Source of the DNA: Thomasclavelia sp047249845
GTDB taxonomy: Bacteria; Bacillota_I; Bacilli_A; Erysipelotrichales; Coprobacillaceae
Assembly (NCBI RefSeq): GCF_047249845.1
Contig: NZ_JBKTWO010000001.1
Coordinates: 65,228-129,227, forward strand
Direction: 5' to 3'
DNA: 64,000 bases
In this document: one piece after another, positions 46,301 to 54,652 of the stretch
Layout of the letters: each line of letters starts with the position of its first letter
How positions within the stretch are numbered: the first letter of the stretch is position 1
The notes under the pieces: generated by a model
What the model saw: only the letters and a program-made list of their open reading frames with translations
What the model was told of the DNA's origin: nothing
Databases searched by the model: none
Program-made: the position numbers and the translations under genes

Positions 46301-47639
46301 AAAAACAGCTTATGGTTACGCTAAAGGATATGCTGAATTAATGGGAATTGATCAGACAATCAGGAGTGCTGAGTTAGAAAGAATTGCTGCTGGTTGTGGT
46401 GGGGTAAAAAGAACTACTGGTCAACATCCAGGGGGGATTATTGTAATTCCTGGAGATATGGATGTATTTGATTTTACACCTTATCAATATCCAGCTGATG
46501 ATTTATCAGCAACATGGAAAACTACCCATTTTGATTTCCATGCAATTCATGATAATGTGTTGAAATTTGATATTTTAGGACATGTAGATCCAACTGTTAC
46601 TAGAGCGTTGCAAGATTTAACGGGAATTGATCCTAAAACAATTCCTACTAATGATAAAAAAGTCATGTCACTTTTTACAAGTAGTGAGGCATTAGGATGT
46701 AATTTGGATTTTATTGGGTGTAAAAATGGTGCTTTAGGGCTACCGGAATTTGGTACTACCTTTGTTCGAGGCATGCTAGACCAGACAAAACCTAAATCCT
46801 TTAGTGATTTGGTTATTATTTCGGGGTTATCTCATGGTACAGATGTTTATTTAGGAAATGCTGAAAGTTTGATTAAATCAGGTACTTGTACTCTTTCTGA
46901 GGTAATTGGGTGTCGTGATGATATCATGGTTTATTTAATTGAGAAAGGTTTACCGAACAAAGATGCATTTGATATTATGGAATGTGTTCGTAAGGGGAAA
47001 TCACCTGCTGTTTTCCCAGAAAAAAAATATGAAGAATTAATGAAAAAATATAATGTACCACAATGGTATATTGATTCTTGTAAAAAAATTAAATATATGT
47101 TCCCTAAAGCTCATGCTGTAGCTTATGTTCTTTCAGCTATTCGAGTTGCATGGTGGAAAGTTTATTATCCACGTGAATATTATGCTGTTTATTTTTCAAC
47201 TCGTTGTGATTTTTATGAAATTGAGACTTTGATTCAAGGAAAAGATGCTATCATGGCAAGACGTGAGGAAATCACCCAACTTAGATCTGAGAGAAGTTCT
47301 TCAAATAAAGATGAAGGATTGTGGGATGTTTTTGAAATTGCTTTGGAGATGATTGAACGTGGATTTCATTTTAGTCCAATTAGTTTAGAATATTCACAAT
47401 CAAGTAAGTTTATTTTAGATCCAAATGATGAATATGCATTAATTCCTCCATTTAGCGCAATTGATGCCTTAGGAGAGGCAGTTGCTTCAACTGTAGTGGA
47501 AGCTCGTAAAGATGGACCGTTTTTATCAAAGGAGGATGTAATTAAACGAACTAAATTGAATAATTCACATATCAAAACATTAACTAAAATGGGTGTTTTT
47601 AATGGTATGCAGGAAAGAAATCAGTTATCACTTTTTTAA
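43320..47639 (+). CDS. polC: DNA polymerase III alpha subunit, Gram-positive type (PolC)
   Basis: 1439 residues from the ATG at 43320 (an ATG five codons upstream is possible but less well placed relative to the GGGG site). Order of domains: N-terminal region, OB-fold (about residues 205-310), PHP domain beginning VELHTHSKMSAMDGIG, an inserted DEDDh proofreading exonuclease (VSFDLETTGL to HRADYDAQVL), the rest of PHP, then the polymerase core with PDIDLNFSGEYQ and a zinc-binding Cys pair set (CLKCSH, CPKCGA). It is the replicative polymerase of low-GC Gram-positives. Length matches B. subtilis PolC (about 1437). It is a main reason for placing the organism in Bacillota. Confidence 0.98.
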   Translation: MEDKLLILLKNLKINEQVHNLNEGKITKVVVGKDDSYTFHLSFKQLIPFAEYQLLLQGRENFPYPVKYQINYEETNFNVEELLPYVGYLLEKLKLDYPVCSTLTVDNFKIGSIIKIETCNEIQLEQLSQLRLQIEGLFNSVGINKTIDFYIDENNDVFKDIKEEMEAYEPVEIDMSLLQKPEKAPVQENNYKNNYRSKGTAIDMKIEEITNQTMENNIIIKGYVFKTEMIKTRAGKHIQSLWVTDYTDSIIVKRFENNSNNSLEELKVIGKGNIWIKVRGEARFDSFAHETVLMAREIEVIKSPAPRKDTCEAKRVELHTHSKMSAMDGIGTISQYINAVASWGHKAIAVTDHGNVQSFPEAQMASGKAGVKMIYGVEFNMVDPVLNIVYNPIDTSIEHATYVSFDLETTGLSVIHDGITEFGAVKIRNGEVIDRMQRFINPGKTISSRITNLTSITNDMVKNEPTIDVVLPEIMEFFGDCILVAHNANFDVGFLNENLKRNNLPEINNPVIDSLALARAILKPMKSYRLGNVCRTYRVNYDDEVAHRADYDAQVLGEVFNLMIHQIMQTGKYSLLDLCELTGDDIYKIVYPYHMTALALNKTGLKNMFKLVSEANTKYFHGGTRIPKERLEYYREGLLYGSSCYNSDVFEAALNLSDEKLEQAMKFYDYIEIQPIEDYYHLIERGKLQDRDELIKSLHRIVDCAKKLNKMIVATGDVHFLDVKDKIFRDVFISNPTIGIGHKAHPLCDRRNPKAKNPCQYLRTTNEMLECYPYLPQEEVFEYVVTNTNKIADMVEEIKPVHDKLFTPKIEGADDNLKNLCYETAYKTYGKPLPTIVEKRLEKELSNIIKHGFGVIYYISHLLVKKSNDDGYLVGSRGSVGSSFVATMSGITEVNPLPPHYVCLKCSHSEFLEEGVIADGYDLEDKVCPKCGAIMKGEGHNIPFETFLGFNADKVPDIDLNFSGEYQANAHAFTKEIFGEDHVFRAGTISTVAEKTAYGYAKGYAELMGIDQTIRSAELERIAAGCGGVKRTTGQHPGGIIVIPGDMDVFDFTPYQYPADDLSATWKTTHFDFHAIHDNVLKFDILGHVDPTVTRALQDLTGIDPKTIPTNDKKVMSLFTSSEALGCNLDFIGCKNGALGLPEFGTTFVRGMLDQTKPKSFSDLVIISGLSHGTDVYLGNAESLIKSGTCTLSEVIGCRDDIMVYLIEKGLPNKDAFDIMECVRKGKSPAVFPEKKYEELMKKYNVPQWYIDSCKKIKYMFPKAHAVAYVLSAIRVAWWKVYYPREYYAVYFSTRCDFYEIETLIQGKDAIMARREEITQLRSERSSSNKDEGLWDVFEIALEMIERGFHFSPISLEYSQSSKFILDPNDEYALIPPFSAIDALGEAVASTVVEARKDGPFLSKEDVIKRTKLNNSHIKTLTKMGVFNGMQERNQLSLF

Positions 47640-47643
47640 AAGG

Positions 47644-47672
47644 TTGCAATTATAATTGAGATGTGTTATTAT
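47644..47672 (+). promoter_or_regulatory. rimP-nusA operon promoter
   Basis: TTGCAA (47644-47649), 17-base spacer, TATTAT (47667-47672) preceded by TGT. It starts 5 bases after the polC stop codon. Confidence 0.75.
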
Positions 47673-47694
47673 ACAAGTAGTTTCATAGAGAAGC

Positions 47695-47720
47695 GAGTGG
47701 GGTAACCCACTCTTTATTAT
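47695..47720 (+). terminator. Leader hairpin before rimP, terminator-like
   Basis: GAGTGGG (47695-47701) and CCCACTC (47706-47712) closed by a GTAA tetraloop and followed by TTTATTATT. It sits in the leader between promoter and rimP, so it may act as an attenuator for the nusA operon, whose product itself modulates pausing and termination. Confidence 0.7.
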
Positions 47721-47737
47721 TGAATAGAGGTGAAATA

Positions 47738-48205
47738 ATGGAACTTTTAGATAAAATTAAAATAATGATCGAACCAATTTTAAAAAATAATAATGTTTAT
47801 CTTGATGATCTTGAGTATGTTCAAGATCATGGAGAATGGTATCTTAGGATCTTTGTTGAAAAAAATGATGGTTTCTTAGATATGGATACTTGTGTTGCAG
47901 TAAGTGAAGCAATTAGCCAAAAAATGGATGAGGAAGATCCGATTAAAGGAGAATATTATTTGGAAGTTTCTTCGCCTGGTGTAGAGAAACCATTGAAAAC
48001 ATTTGAACAAGTCAAATCTTCTCTTGGAAAATATGTTTATGCTAAATTCTATAATCCTGTAGCAGGTTTAGATGAAATTGAAGGTTTTATTAAAACAATT
48101 GAAGATGAAACGATTGAATTTGAATATTTAGTTAAGAATATTAAGAAAAAGATTGAAATCGATTATAACAATATTAAATTTATTAGACTAGCTGTGAAAT
48201 TTTAG
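47738..48205 (+). CDS. rimP: Ribosome maturation factor RimP
   Basis: 155 residues from the ATG at 47738, after AGAGGTG. Motifs: LDDLEYVQDHGEWYLRIFVE, CVAVSEAISQKMDEEDP and YYLEVSSPGVEKPLKT, the last being the family signature. It assists early 30S assembly. It heads the operon rimP-nusA-rnpM-ylxQ-infB-rbfA, all in conserved order with short gaps. Confidence 0.96.
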   Translation: MELLDKIKIMIEPILKNNNVYLDDLEYVQDHGEWYLRIFVEKNDGFLDMDTCVAVSEAISQKMDEEDPIKGEYYLEVSSPGVEKPLKTFEQVKSSLGKYVYAKFYNPVAGLDEIEGFIKTIEDETIEFEYLVKNIKKKIEIDYNNIKFIRLAVKF

Positions 48206-48217
48206 GAGGATATAAAA

Positions 48218-49549
48218 GTGGCAAGTAAAAAATTCATGGACGCATTAAATTTGTTGATTGAAGAAAAAGGAATTGAAAAAGATGTTTTCTTAGAAATGTT
48301 AAAAGAGTCTATTGCAAAAGCATATAAGAAAAATTATTTAAATCCTGATGCTAATGTCCGTGTTGAAATTAATGAAAAAACTGGGAAGTTTAGATTATTT
48401 GAAATCAGAACGGTTGTTGATGATCTTGATGATGAAGATATTGAATTATCGTTAGAAGAAGCTCAAGCTATTAATCCTTTTCATAAAATTGGAGATGTTG
48501 TGGAAACAGAAGCTGATGTTGAACATATTGGTCGTTTAGCAGCAATACAGACAAAGCAATTATTTAGACAAAAAATTCGAGAAACTGAAAAAGAAACACT
48601 TTATAATGAATTTGCAGATAAAAAAGATGATATCATTACTGGTATTGTTGATCGTGTTGAAGATAAATTTGCAATCGTTAATATTGGTAAAACTGGAGCC
48701 TTTTTAGCTATAAACCAACAAATTCCTGGTGAAAGGATCAAAGAAGGACAACATTTAAAAGTGTATGTTAGTGATGTTGATCGGGGAACAAAAGGTACTC
48801 ATATTGTTGTTAGTAGAACTGAGCCAAACTTTGTTAAAAGATTATTTGAATTAGAGGTGCCTGAGGTATATGATGGAACAGTTGAAATTAAAGCTGTTTC
48901 TCGTGAACCAGGGGAAAGAAGTAAAGTAGCTGTTTATACAAGTAATGAAAGTGTTGATCCAATTGGATCTTGCGTGGGGCCTAAAGGCAGCCGTGTTAAA
49001 AATGTAGTTGATGAATTAAATGGTGAAATGATTGATATTATTATTTGGAGTAGTGATCCAGTTGTATTTATTTCAAATGCTTTAAGTCCTTCAGAAGTTA
49101 AACATGTTGCAATTAATGAAAATGATCATAGTGCGTTAGTTGTGGTACCTGATGACCAGTTATCTTTAGCAATTGGTAAACGTGGGCAAAATGCTCGTTT
49201 AGCTGTAAGACTTACGGGATGGAAAATTGATATCAAATCAGTTAGTGAAGCTTTAGAGCTTGGATTGATTACTTTAGAAGATATAACTATTCCAGAAGAT
49301 AATTCGCCTGTTGATTCTAATTTTGAAGAAGAATTTGCACAAGAAATGTTAGAAAAAACTTCAGATGAAGTTATTGATGATACTGAAGAAGAAATTATCG
49401 AAGAAGAAATCATTGAAGAAGTTGTAGAAACTGCACCAGTTAAAAAAGTGATTGAATATGAAGATTTTGAAGATTTGGATGATGAATATAGTAAATATGA
49501 TGAAGAAATCGATTATGATGAATATGATAAATATTATGATGCTGATTAA
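48218..49549 (+). CDS. nusA: Transcription termination/antitermination factor NusA
   Basis: 443 residues: N-terminal RNA polymerase-binding domain (MASKKFMDALNLLIEEKGI), S1 domain (about residues 135-200, ITGIVDRVEDKFAIVNIG), then two KH domains (VGPKGSRVKNVVDELNGE and LAIGKRGQNARLAVRLTGWK). The C-terminal 80 residues are strongly acidic (Glu/Asp/Tyr), a low-complexity tail. It starts after AGGAGG. NusA controls pausing, termination and antitermination. Confidence 0.97.
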   Translation: MASKKFMDALNLLIEEKGIEKDVFLEMLKESIAKAYKKNYLNPDANVRVEINEKTGKFRLFEIRTVVDDLDDEDIELSLEEAQAINPFHKIGDVVETEADVEHIGRLAAIQTKQLFRQKIRETEKETLYNEFADKKDDIITGIVDRVEDKFAIVNIGKTGAFLAINQQIPGERIKEGQHLKVYVSDVDRGTKGTHIVVSRTEPNFVKRLFELEVPEVYDGTVEIKAVSREPGERSKVAVYTSNESVDPIGSCVGPKGSRVKNVVDELNGEMIDIIIWSSDPVVFISNALSPSEVKHVAINENDHSALVVVPDDQLSLAIGKRGQNARLAVRLTGWKIDIKSVSEALELGLITLEDITIPEDNSPVDSNFEEEFAQEMLEKTSDEVIDDTEEEIIEEEIIEEVVETAPVKKVIEYEDFEDLDDEYSKYDEEIDYDEYDKYYDAD

Positions 49550-49561
49550 GGAGTGATGATC

Positions 49562-49819
49562 TTGCGTAAAATACCATTAAGGAAATGTTTAGCTACCGGT
49601 GAACAATTGCCAAAAAAGGAACTGATTAGAGTCGTTCGTAATAAAGAGGGCGAAGTGCATGTTGATCCAACTGGTAAGATGAATGGACGGGGAGCTTATT
49701 TGAAAAGGGATAAGAAAGCATTTGAAATTGCAAAGAAGAAAAAAGTTTTAGCTCGTGCTTTGCAAGTTGAGATTCCTGACCAGATTTTTGAAGAATTGGA
49801 AAAATTTGCTAATGAATAA
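49562..49819 (+). CDS. rnpM: RnpM/YlxR family RNA-binding protein (DUF448)
   Basis: 85 residues with the family core KIPLRKCLATGEQLPKKELI and GKMNGRGAYLKRDKK. The B. subtilis homologue binds RNase P RNA and modulates its activity. The TTG at 49562 is chosen because AGGAG (49549-49553) lies 8 bases upstream; the ATG at 49556 would be only 2 bases from it. It overlaps ylxQ by 8 bases. Confidence 0.9.
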   Translation: MRKIPLRKCLATGEQLPKKELIRVVRNKEGEVHVDPTGKMNGRGAYLKRDKKAFEIAKKKKVLARALQVEIPDQIFEELEKFANE

Positions 49820-50108
49820 TTTTTTAAATACACTTGGTCTGGCTAGTCGTGCTCGCAAAATTGTTACTGGGGAAACATTAATTAATAAAATTCGATCTAA
49901 TGAAGTATATTTTGTTATTATTGCAACTGATGCAAGCGATAATACAAAAAAGAAACTTACTGATAAATGTACTAGTTATAATATTGATTATGTTATTGCT
50001 AGTAATATTAATGAACTTTCTAAAGCGGTTGGTAAAAATAATCGTGTTGCATTAGGTATCCAGGATGCTGGATTTGCTAAAAACTTAAAAGAGAAGATAG
50101 GAGGGTGA
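49812..50108 (+). CDS. ylxQ: L7Ae-family ribosomal protein YlxQ
   Basis: 98 residues from the ATG at 49812, inside the end of the preceding gene, so probably translated by coupling since no strong ribosome binding site is present. FLNTLGLASRARKIVTGE and the NNRVALGIQDAGFAKNL end are typical of YlxQ, an L7Ae/L30e/Gadd45 fold that binds kink-turn RNA. Longer upstream frames are overlaps with rnpM. Confidence 0.92.
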   Translation: MNNFLNTLGLASRARKIVTGETLINKIRSNEVYFVIIATDASDNTKKKLTDKCTSYNIDYVIASNINELSKAVGKNNRVALGIQDAGFAKNLKEKIGG

Positions 50109-50112
50109 AATT

Positions 50113-51966
50113 ATGGCAAAACAAAACAAAAATTTGAAAAATAAAAAAGGGGCTCCTAAAAAGAAACAGCTTAAATCAAATTTTCCAAATAAAAAAGAAG
50201 AAACTGCAGTTAAAGAAGGGGTAATTGTATACGAAGAAGGTATTACAGTTGGTCAATTAGCAGAAAAGATTGGTCAAACCCCTGCAAATGTTATCAAAGT
50301 ATTATTTTTACTTGGTACAATGGTTACGATTAATTCTTCATTAACGGATGAACAAGTAGAGCTAATTTGTTTAGAATATGGTTTTGAAGTAGAAAAACAT
50401 ATTGAGGTTAGTGAGGTTAATTTTGAAGAAATAGATATTATTGATGATGAAAAAGATTTAGTTGCCCGTTGCCCAGTTGTAACAATAATGGGGCATGTTG
50501 ATCATGGTAAAACAACATTATTAGATACAATTAGAAAATCGGCGGTAGTTGAAGGGGAATTTGGTGGTATTACTCAACATATTGGTGCTTATCAAGTTGA
50601 TGTAAATGATAAAAAGGTTACTTTTTTAGATACACCAGGTCATGAAGCTTTTACAGCTATGCGTGCTCGTGGGGCTCAAGTAACAGATATTGTTATTATT
50701 GTTGTTGCAGCTGATGATGGAGTTATGCCTCAAACTAAAGAAGCGATTGATCATGCAAAAGCAGCAGGAGTTCCAATTGTTGTAGCGATTAATAAAATTG
50801 ATAAAGATGGTGCTGATCCGGAAAGAATTAAAGGTGAAATGTCAGAATATGGTTTATTACCTGAAGATTGGGGTGGAGATACTGTATATTGTGAAATCTC
50901 TGCTAAGCAAGGAATCGGAATTGAAGAGTTGTTAGAAACATTGACTGTTGTTGCTGAGTTAGCAGATTTAAAAGCTAATCCAAATCGTTATGCATACGGT
51001 AGCGTTGTTGAAGGCAAACTAGATAAGGGACGTGGTCCTGTTGCAACTTTATTAGTAGAAAATGGAACTTTAAGAGCAGGTGATCCAATTGTTGTTGGTA
51101 CAGCTTTTGGTAAGGTTCGTCAAATGTTAGATGACCGTGGTAAAATAATCAAAGAAGCTCTTCCTGCAACCCCAGTAGAAATCACTGGATTAAATGAAGT
51201 GCCTGCTGCTGGTGATAAGTTTATGGTTTTTGAAGGTGAAAAGCAAGCTCGTAGTGTTGGTGAAACACGATTAAAAGCAAAACAAGATAAAGATAGAGGA
51301 ACTGGAGCGGCTTTATCACTTGATGATTTATTTTCACAAATTAAAGATGGAGAGATTATCGACCTAAATATTATTGTTAAAGCTGATGTTCAAGGAACTG
51401 CTGAAGCTGTTAAGGCATCACTTGAAAAAATTGATGTTGATGGTGTTAGGGTAAATGTAATTCGTTCTACTGCTGGTGGTATTACTGAAGCTGATGTTTT
51501 ATTAGCTACTGCATCTAAAGCAATTATTTATGGATTTAATGTACGTCCAAATGCAAAAGTGCGCCAAAAGGCAGAAGAAGAAGGAATTGAAATTCGTCTT
51601 CATAACATTATTTATAAAATGGTTGAAGAAATCGAAACTGCTATGAAAGGAATGCTTGCCCCTGAAGTTAAAGAGGTTGTAACTGGTCAAGCTGAAATTC
51701 GTCAAGTTATTAAAGTTTCTAAAGTGGGGAATATTGCTGGGTGTTATGTAACAGATGGATTTATTCGTCGTAATTGTGGAATTCGTTTACTTCGTGATAG
51801 TGTTGTTGTATATGAAGGTAAATTAGGTTCATTAAAAAGATTCCAAGATGATGTTAAAGAAGTTGCAAGTGGTTTTGAATGTGGTTTAAGTATTGAAAAC
51901 TTTAATGATATTAAAGAAGGTGATATTGTTGAAGGATATATCATGGAGGAAGTTGAAATTAAGTAG
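50113..51966 (+). CDS. infB: Translation initiation factor IF-2
   Basis: 617 residues, a compact IF-2 with a short Lys-rich N-terminal region. The IF2_N domain (VYEEGITVGQLAEKIGQTPA) precedes the GTPase domain with G1 GHVDHGKTT, G3 DTPGHEAF and G4 NKID, then domain II and the C-terminal domains that bind fMet-tRNA. It starts after GGAGGG, 4 bases after ylxQ. Confidence 0.98.
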   Translation: MAKQNKNLKNKKGAPKKKQLKSNFPNKKEETAVKEGVIVYEEGITVGQLAEKIGQTPANVIKVLFLLGTMVTINSSLTDEQVELICLEYGFEVEKHIEVSEVNFEEIDIIDDEKDLVARCPVVTIMGHVDHGKTTLLDTIRKSAVVEGEFGGITQHIGAYQVDVNDKKVTFLDTPGHEAFTAMRARGAQVTDIVIIVVAADDGVMPQTKEAIDHAKAAGVPIVVAINKIDKDGADPERIKGEMSEYGLLPEDWGGDTVYCEISAKQGIGIEELLETLTVVAELADLKANPNRYAYGSVVEGKLDKGRGPVATLLVENGTLRAGDPIVVGTAFGKVRQMLDDRGKIIKEALPATPVEITGLNEVPAAGDKFMVFEGEKQARSVGETRLKAKQDKDRGTGAALSLDDLFSQIKDGEIIDLNIIVKADVQGTAEAVKASLEKIDVDGVRVNVIRSTAGGITEADVLLATASKAIIYGFNVRPNAKVRQKAEEEGIEIRLHNIIYKMVEEIETAMKGMLAPEVKEVVTGQAEIRQVIKVSKVGNIAGCYVTDGFIRRNCGIRLLRDSVVVYEGKLGSLKRFQDDVKEVASGFECGLSIENFNDIKEGDIVEGYIMEEVEIK

Positions 51967-51974
51967 GTGATTGA

Positions 51975-52322
51975 ATGGTTCTTAAAAAAGAAAAATTAAG
52001 TGGTATTATTCAACGTGAATTATCACAAATCCTTCAAGTTGAAGTACGTGATCCTAAAATTGGTTTTTGTACAATTACAGCAGTAGATTTAACAAATGAT
52101 TTATCAATTGCTAAGATTTATGTTACTTTTTTAGGGAAAGATTTTAATACTCGTAAAGGTATGGAAGCGTTAGAACGTTCTAAAGGTTTTATTCGTTCGT
52201 TACTAGCTAAACGTTTAACTATTCGTAAAGTACCAGAGTTACATTTTGTTCATGATACTTCATTAGAGTATGGTAATAAAATTGAAAAGATTATTGATGA
52301 TATTAATCATCATGATAAGTAG
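51975..52322 (+). CDS. rbfA: Ribosome-binding factor A
   Basis: 115 residues with the RbfA motifs ELSQILQVEVRDPKIGFCTI, AKIYVTFLG and VPELHFVHDTSLEYGNKIE. A cold-shock 30S assembly factor. It lies 8 bases after infB and closes the operon: a terminator follows and there is no truB or ribF, which follow in many Bacillota. Confidence 0.96.
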   Translation: MVLKKEKLSGIIQRELSQILQVEVRDPKIGFCTITAVDLTNDLSIAKIYVTFLGKDFNTRKGMEALERSKGFIRSLLAKRLTIRKVPELHFVHDTSLEYGNKIEKIIDDINHHDK

Positions 52323-52330
52323 ATTAATCA

Positions 52331-52382
52331 AGGTATTTAGCTTACAGTTAAGTAAAAAATCTGTAAGTTAAATACTTTTTTG
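52331..52382 (+). terminator. Intrinsic terminator after rbfA
   Basis: 17-bp stem, 52331-52347 with 52361-52377 (some G-U pairs), 13-base loop, then a T run to 52381. Confidence 0.8.
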
Positions 52383-52413
52383 TTTAAAAAAAAATTTAAT
52401 CTTATATGGAAGA

Positions 52414-52442
52414 TTGAAGATAAATTTGTCAAATGATATAAT
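52414..52442 (+). promoter_or_regulatory. Promoter of the DUF4062 gene
   Basis: TTGAAG (52414-52419), 17-base spacer, TATAAT (52437-52442) preceded by TGA. The gene therefore has its own transcription unit. Confidence 0.75.
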
Positions 52443-52475
52443 TAACTCAGTAAAAAGTTTTAAAAGGAGAATAAT

Positions 52476-53420
52476 ATGGCAAACACAACTTTAAAACAAC
52501 ATATACCTATTTTTATTTCTTCAACTTATGAAGATTTAATTCCTTATCGTAATCAAGTTAAAGAAGTAATTGTTAAATTAGAACAAATAGTTAAAGGGAT
52601 GGAGTATTTTGGCTCTAGCCCTGAAAATTCTTTAGATACATGTTTACATCAAGTAGAAGAAAGTAAAGTTTTTATTTCTATTATTGCAATGCGCTATGGA
52701 TCAGTTCATGATGAAAGTGGTTTTTCTTATTCAGAGTTAGAATACAATAAAGCAAGAGAAAAAAATATTCCAATTTTAATCTATATTTTAGATGAAAATC
52801 AACCAATTCCTCCAAAGTTTGTTGATACTGGGATTAAGGCTGAAAAATTAAAAGAATTTAAAGAAAAGGTGAAAAAGTTACATACAATAAGTTTTTTTAC
52901 TACGCCAGATAATTTAAAAGAACAAGTAAGTAGAGATTTAATTGCTGTTTTAAATAAGATAGATAATGTTAGTATAAATGAAAATAGTAATATTTTAAAA
53001 ACACATGAAATCTTAGATGAAAAAATTATTAATGAATTTTTATTAAGACCTAAAAAACATGCAGGATTAGAAGGAAAAATAAAATTGCAGGTGGTTGAGC
53101 CGTCAGTAATGGTAAAATCAGAAATTATTAAGTCTAATGGCTTAACGGTAGGCGATACTATTGGTCGAAAGGTTAAAATTGTTAATTTTGAAAAGAATGA
53201 CTTTATTAGTAATTCAACAACTTTTTTATATGCAGATGGAGAAAATGCAGATTGGTTAGAAACAATAAAAGAAAATGATATTATTGATGTTAAAGTTCGT
53301 TTAAACTGTTGTATAGTTAAAGAAAAAATGACACGTCCTAATGGTGAGATAATATCTGATTTAACAGATGTTGTATATTGTTCAATGACATTATTAGAAA
53401 TTGATGAGCAGAAATTATAA
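52476..53420 (+). CDS. Stand-alone DUF4062 domain protein
   Basis: 314 residues. The N-terminal half matches DUF4062 as I know it: IPIFISSTYEDLIPYRNQV, then MEYFGSSPENSLDTCLHQVE, FISIIAMRYGSVHDESGFSY, SELEYNKAREKNIPILIYIL. This domain has a TIR-like, nucleotide-binding-like fold and usually stands in front of NACHT, STAND or TPR modules in signalling or defence proteins. Here there is no NTPase. The C-terminal 120 residues (from about 190; KIKLQVVEPSVMVKSEII, CCIVKEKMTRPNGEII) are beta-rich and unrecognised. It starts after AAAGGAG and has its own promoter between two core gene sets, so it looks like an inserted accessory gene. A defence role is only a possibility. Confidence 0.8.
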   Translation: MANTTLKQHIPIFISSTYEDLIPYRNQVKEVIVKLEQIVKGMEYFGSSPENSLDTCLHQVEESKVFISIIAMRYGSVHDESGFSYSELEYNKAREKNIPILIYILDENQPIPPKFVDTGIKAEKLKEFKEKVKKLHTISFFTTPDNLKEQVSRDLIAVLNKIDNVSINENSNILKTHEILDEKIINEFLLRPKKHAGLEGKIKLQVVEPSVMVKSEIIKSNGLTVGDTIGRKVKIVNFEKNDFISNSTTFLYADGENADWLETIKENDIIDVKVRLNCCIVKEKMTRPNGEIISDLTDVVYCSMTLLEIDEQKL

Positions 53421-53474
53421 AATATTTGTGATATAAATTGCCAGAGCTTTATTCGTATAATCTAGATATAGATG

Positions 53475-53483
53475 TGCTATAAT
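53475..53483 (+). promoter_or_regulatory. Extended -10 promoter for nagA
   Basis: TGCTATAAT (53475-53483), 28 bases before the nagA ATG. A second TATAAT lies at 53456-53461. No operator or cre-like site was recognised. Confidence 0.55.
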
Positions 53484-53511
53484 ATGTCCATAGATAGAGG
53501 AGGACGAAAAA

Positions 53512-54651
53512 ATGAGACAATGTATCATAAATGGTAAAGTAATATTAAAAGATAAAGTGATTAATGCTAATGTTTATGTAGAGGGTGAATATATTTGTGA
53601 AATCTCACAACGTTTACCTGATAATGAACAAGTTATTGATGCTAAAGGGCGTTATGTTTCACCAGGATTTATTGAATCCCATAGTCATGGGCGCAATGGT
53701 AGTGATTTTATGTATCCTTCTTTTGAAGATTTAAATACGATTACTAGTAATTTTATTAAAAGTGGAGTTACTGGGATTTTAGCTACAACTATGACTATGT
53801 CAAAAGAAGATACTTATACAGCAATAAAAAATATTGCAGAGAATATAGATAAAGTTAGTGGAAGTAAGATTCTAGGTATTCATATGGAAGGACCGTTTTT
53901 TAACCTTAAATATAAAGGAGCACAACCTGAAGAGTATATGATTGATCCAACAATAACTAATTACAAAAGTTTAATTGGTGAATTTGGTTATTTAATAAAG
54001 AAAATAAGTTTAGCTCCTGAATTAAAAAATGCTGATAAGTTAATTGAGTATTTAGTAAACGAAGGTGTGGTTGTAAGTTTAGGACATACTGATGCGACAT
54101 ATCAGCAGGCAATAAATGGAATTAAAGCTGGAGCTACTTCTGGGACACATACTTTTAATGCTATGACACCACTTACTCATCGTAATCCGGGTGTTGTTGG
54201 TGCAATCATGGAAAGTGATGAGGTATATGCGGAATTAATACTTGATGGAATTCATGTAAGCTATCCAGCAGCTAAGGTGTTATTAAAGGCTAAAGGGTTA
54301 GATAAAGTAGTCTTGATTACAGATTCAATGGAAGCTTCAGGTCTTGATGATGGAGAATATAAAATTGGTAATCAAGCTGTATATGTTAAAGATAATTCTG
54401 CGCGTTTAGAAAGTGGAACCTTGGCTGGAAGTGTTTTAGCAATGAATACTGCAGTTAAAAATGCATATCAGAATCTAGGTTTAACGATTTATGAAGCAGT
54501 TAAATTAGCTAGTTATAATCCTGCTAAAAATTTAAATTTAATTGACTTAGGAGAATTGGCAATTAATAAAAAAGCTGATATAATCATGTTTGATGAAGAG
54601 ATAAATATTGACTTTGTCATGATTGATGGAAAGGTATTGATCGGTGGATGA
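53512..54651 (+). CDS. nagA: N-acetylglucosamine-6-phosphate deacetylase
   Basis: 379 residues, amidohydrolase fold. Metal and substrate motifs: ESHSHGRNGSDFMYP (HxH), GIHMEGPFFN, SLGHTDATYQQA, GTHTFNAMTPLTHRNPG and the catalytic aspartate in LITDSMEASGLDDG. It converts GlcNAc-6-phosphate to glucosamine-6-phosphate in amino-sugar use and wall recycling. It starts after GAGGAGG. No nagB or PTS gene is adjacent. It ends within the ribosome binding region of the epimerase gene, so both are one unit. Confidence 0.95.
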   Translation: MRQCIINGKVILKDKVINANVYVEGEYICEISQRLPDNEQVIDAKGRYVSPGFIESHSHGRNGSDFMYPSFEDLNTITSNFIKSGVTGILATTMTMSKEDTYTAIKNIAENIDKVSGSKILGIHMEGPFFNLKYKGAQPEEYMIDPTITNYKSLIGEFGYLIKKISLAPELKNADKLIEYLVNEGVVVSLGHTDATYQQAINGIKAGATSGTHTFNAMTPLTHRNPGVVGAIMESDEVYAELILDGIHVSYPAAKVLLKAKGLDKVVLITDSMEASGLDDGEYKIGNQAVYVKDNSARLESGTLAGSVLAMNTAVKNAYQNLGLTIYEAVKLASYNPAKNLNLIDLGELAINKKADIIMFDEEINIDFVMIDGKVLIGG

Positions 54652-54652
54652 A

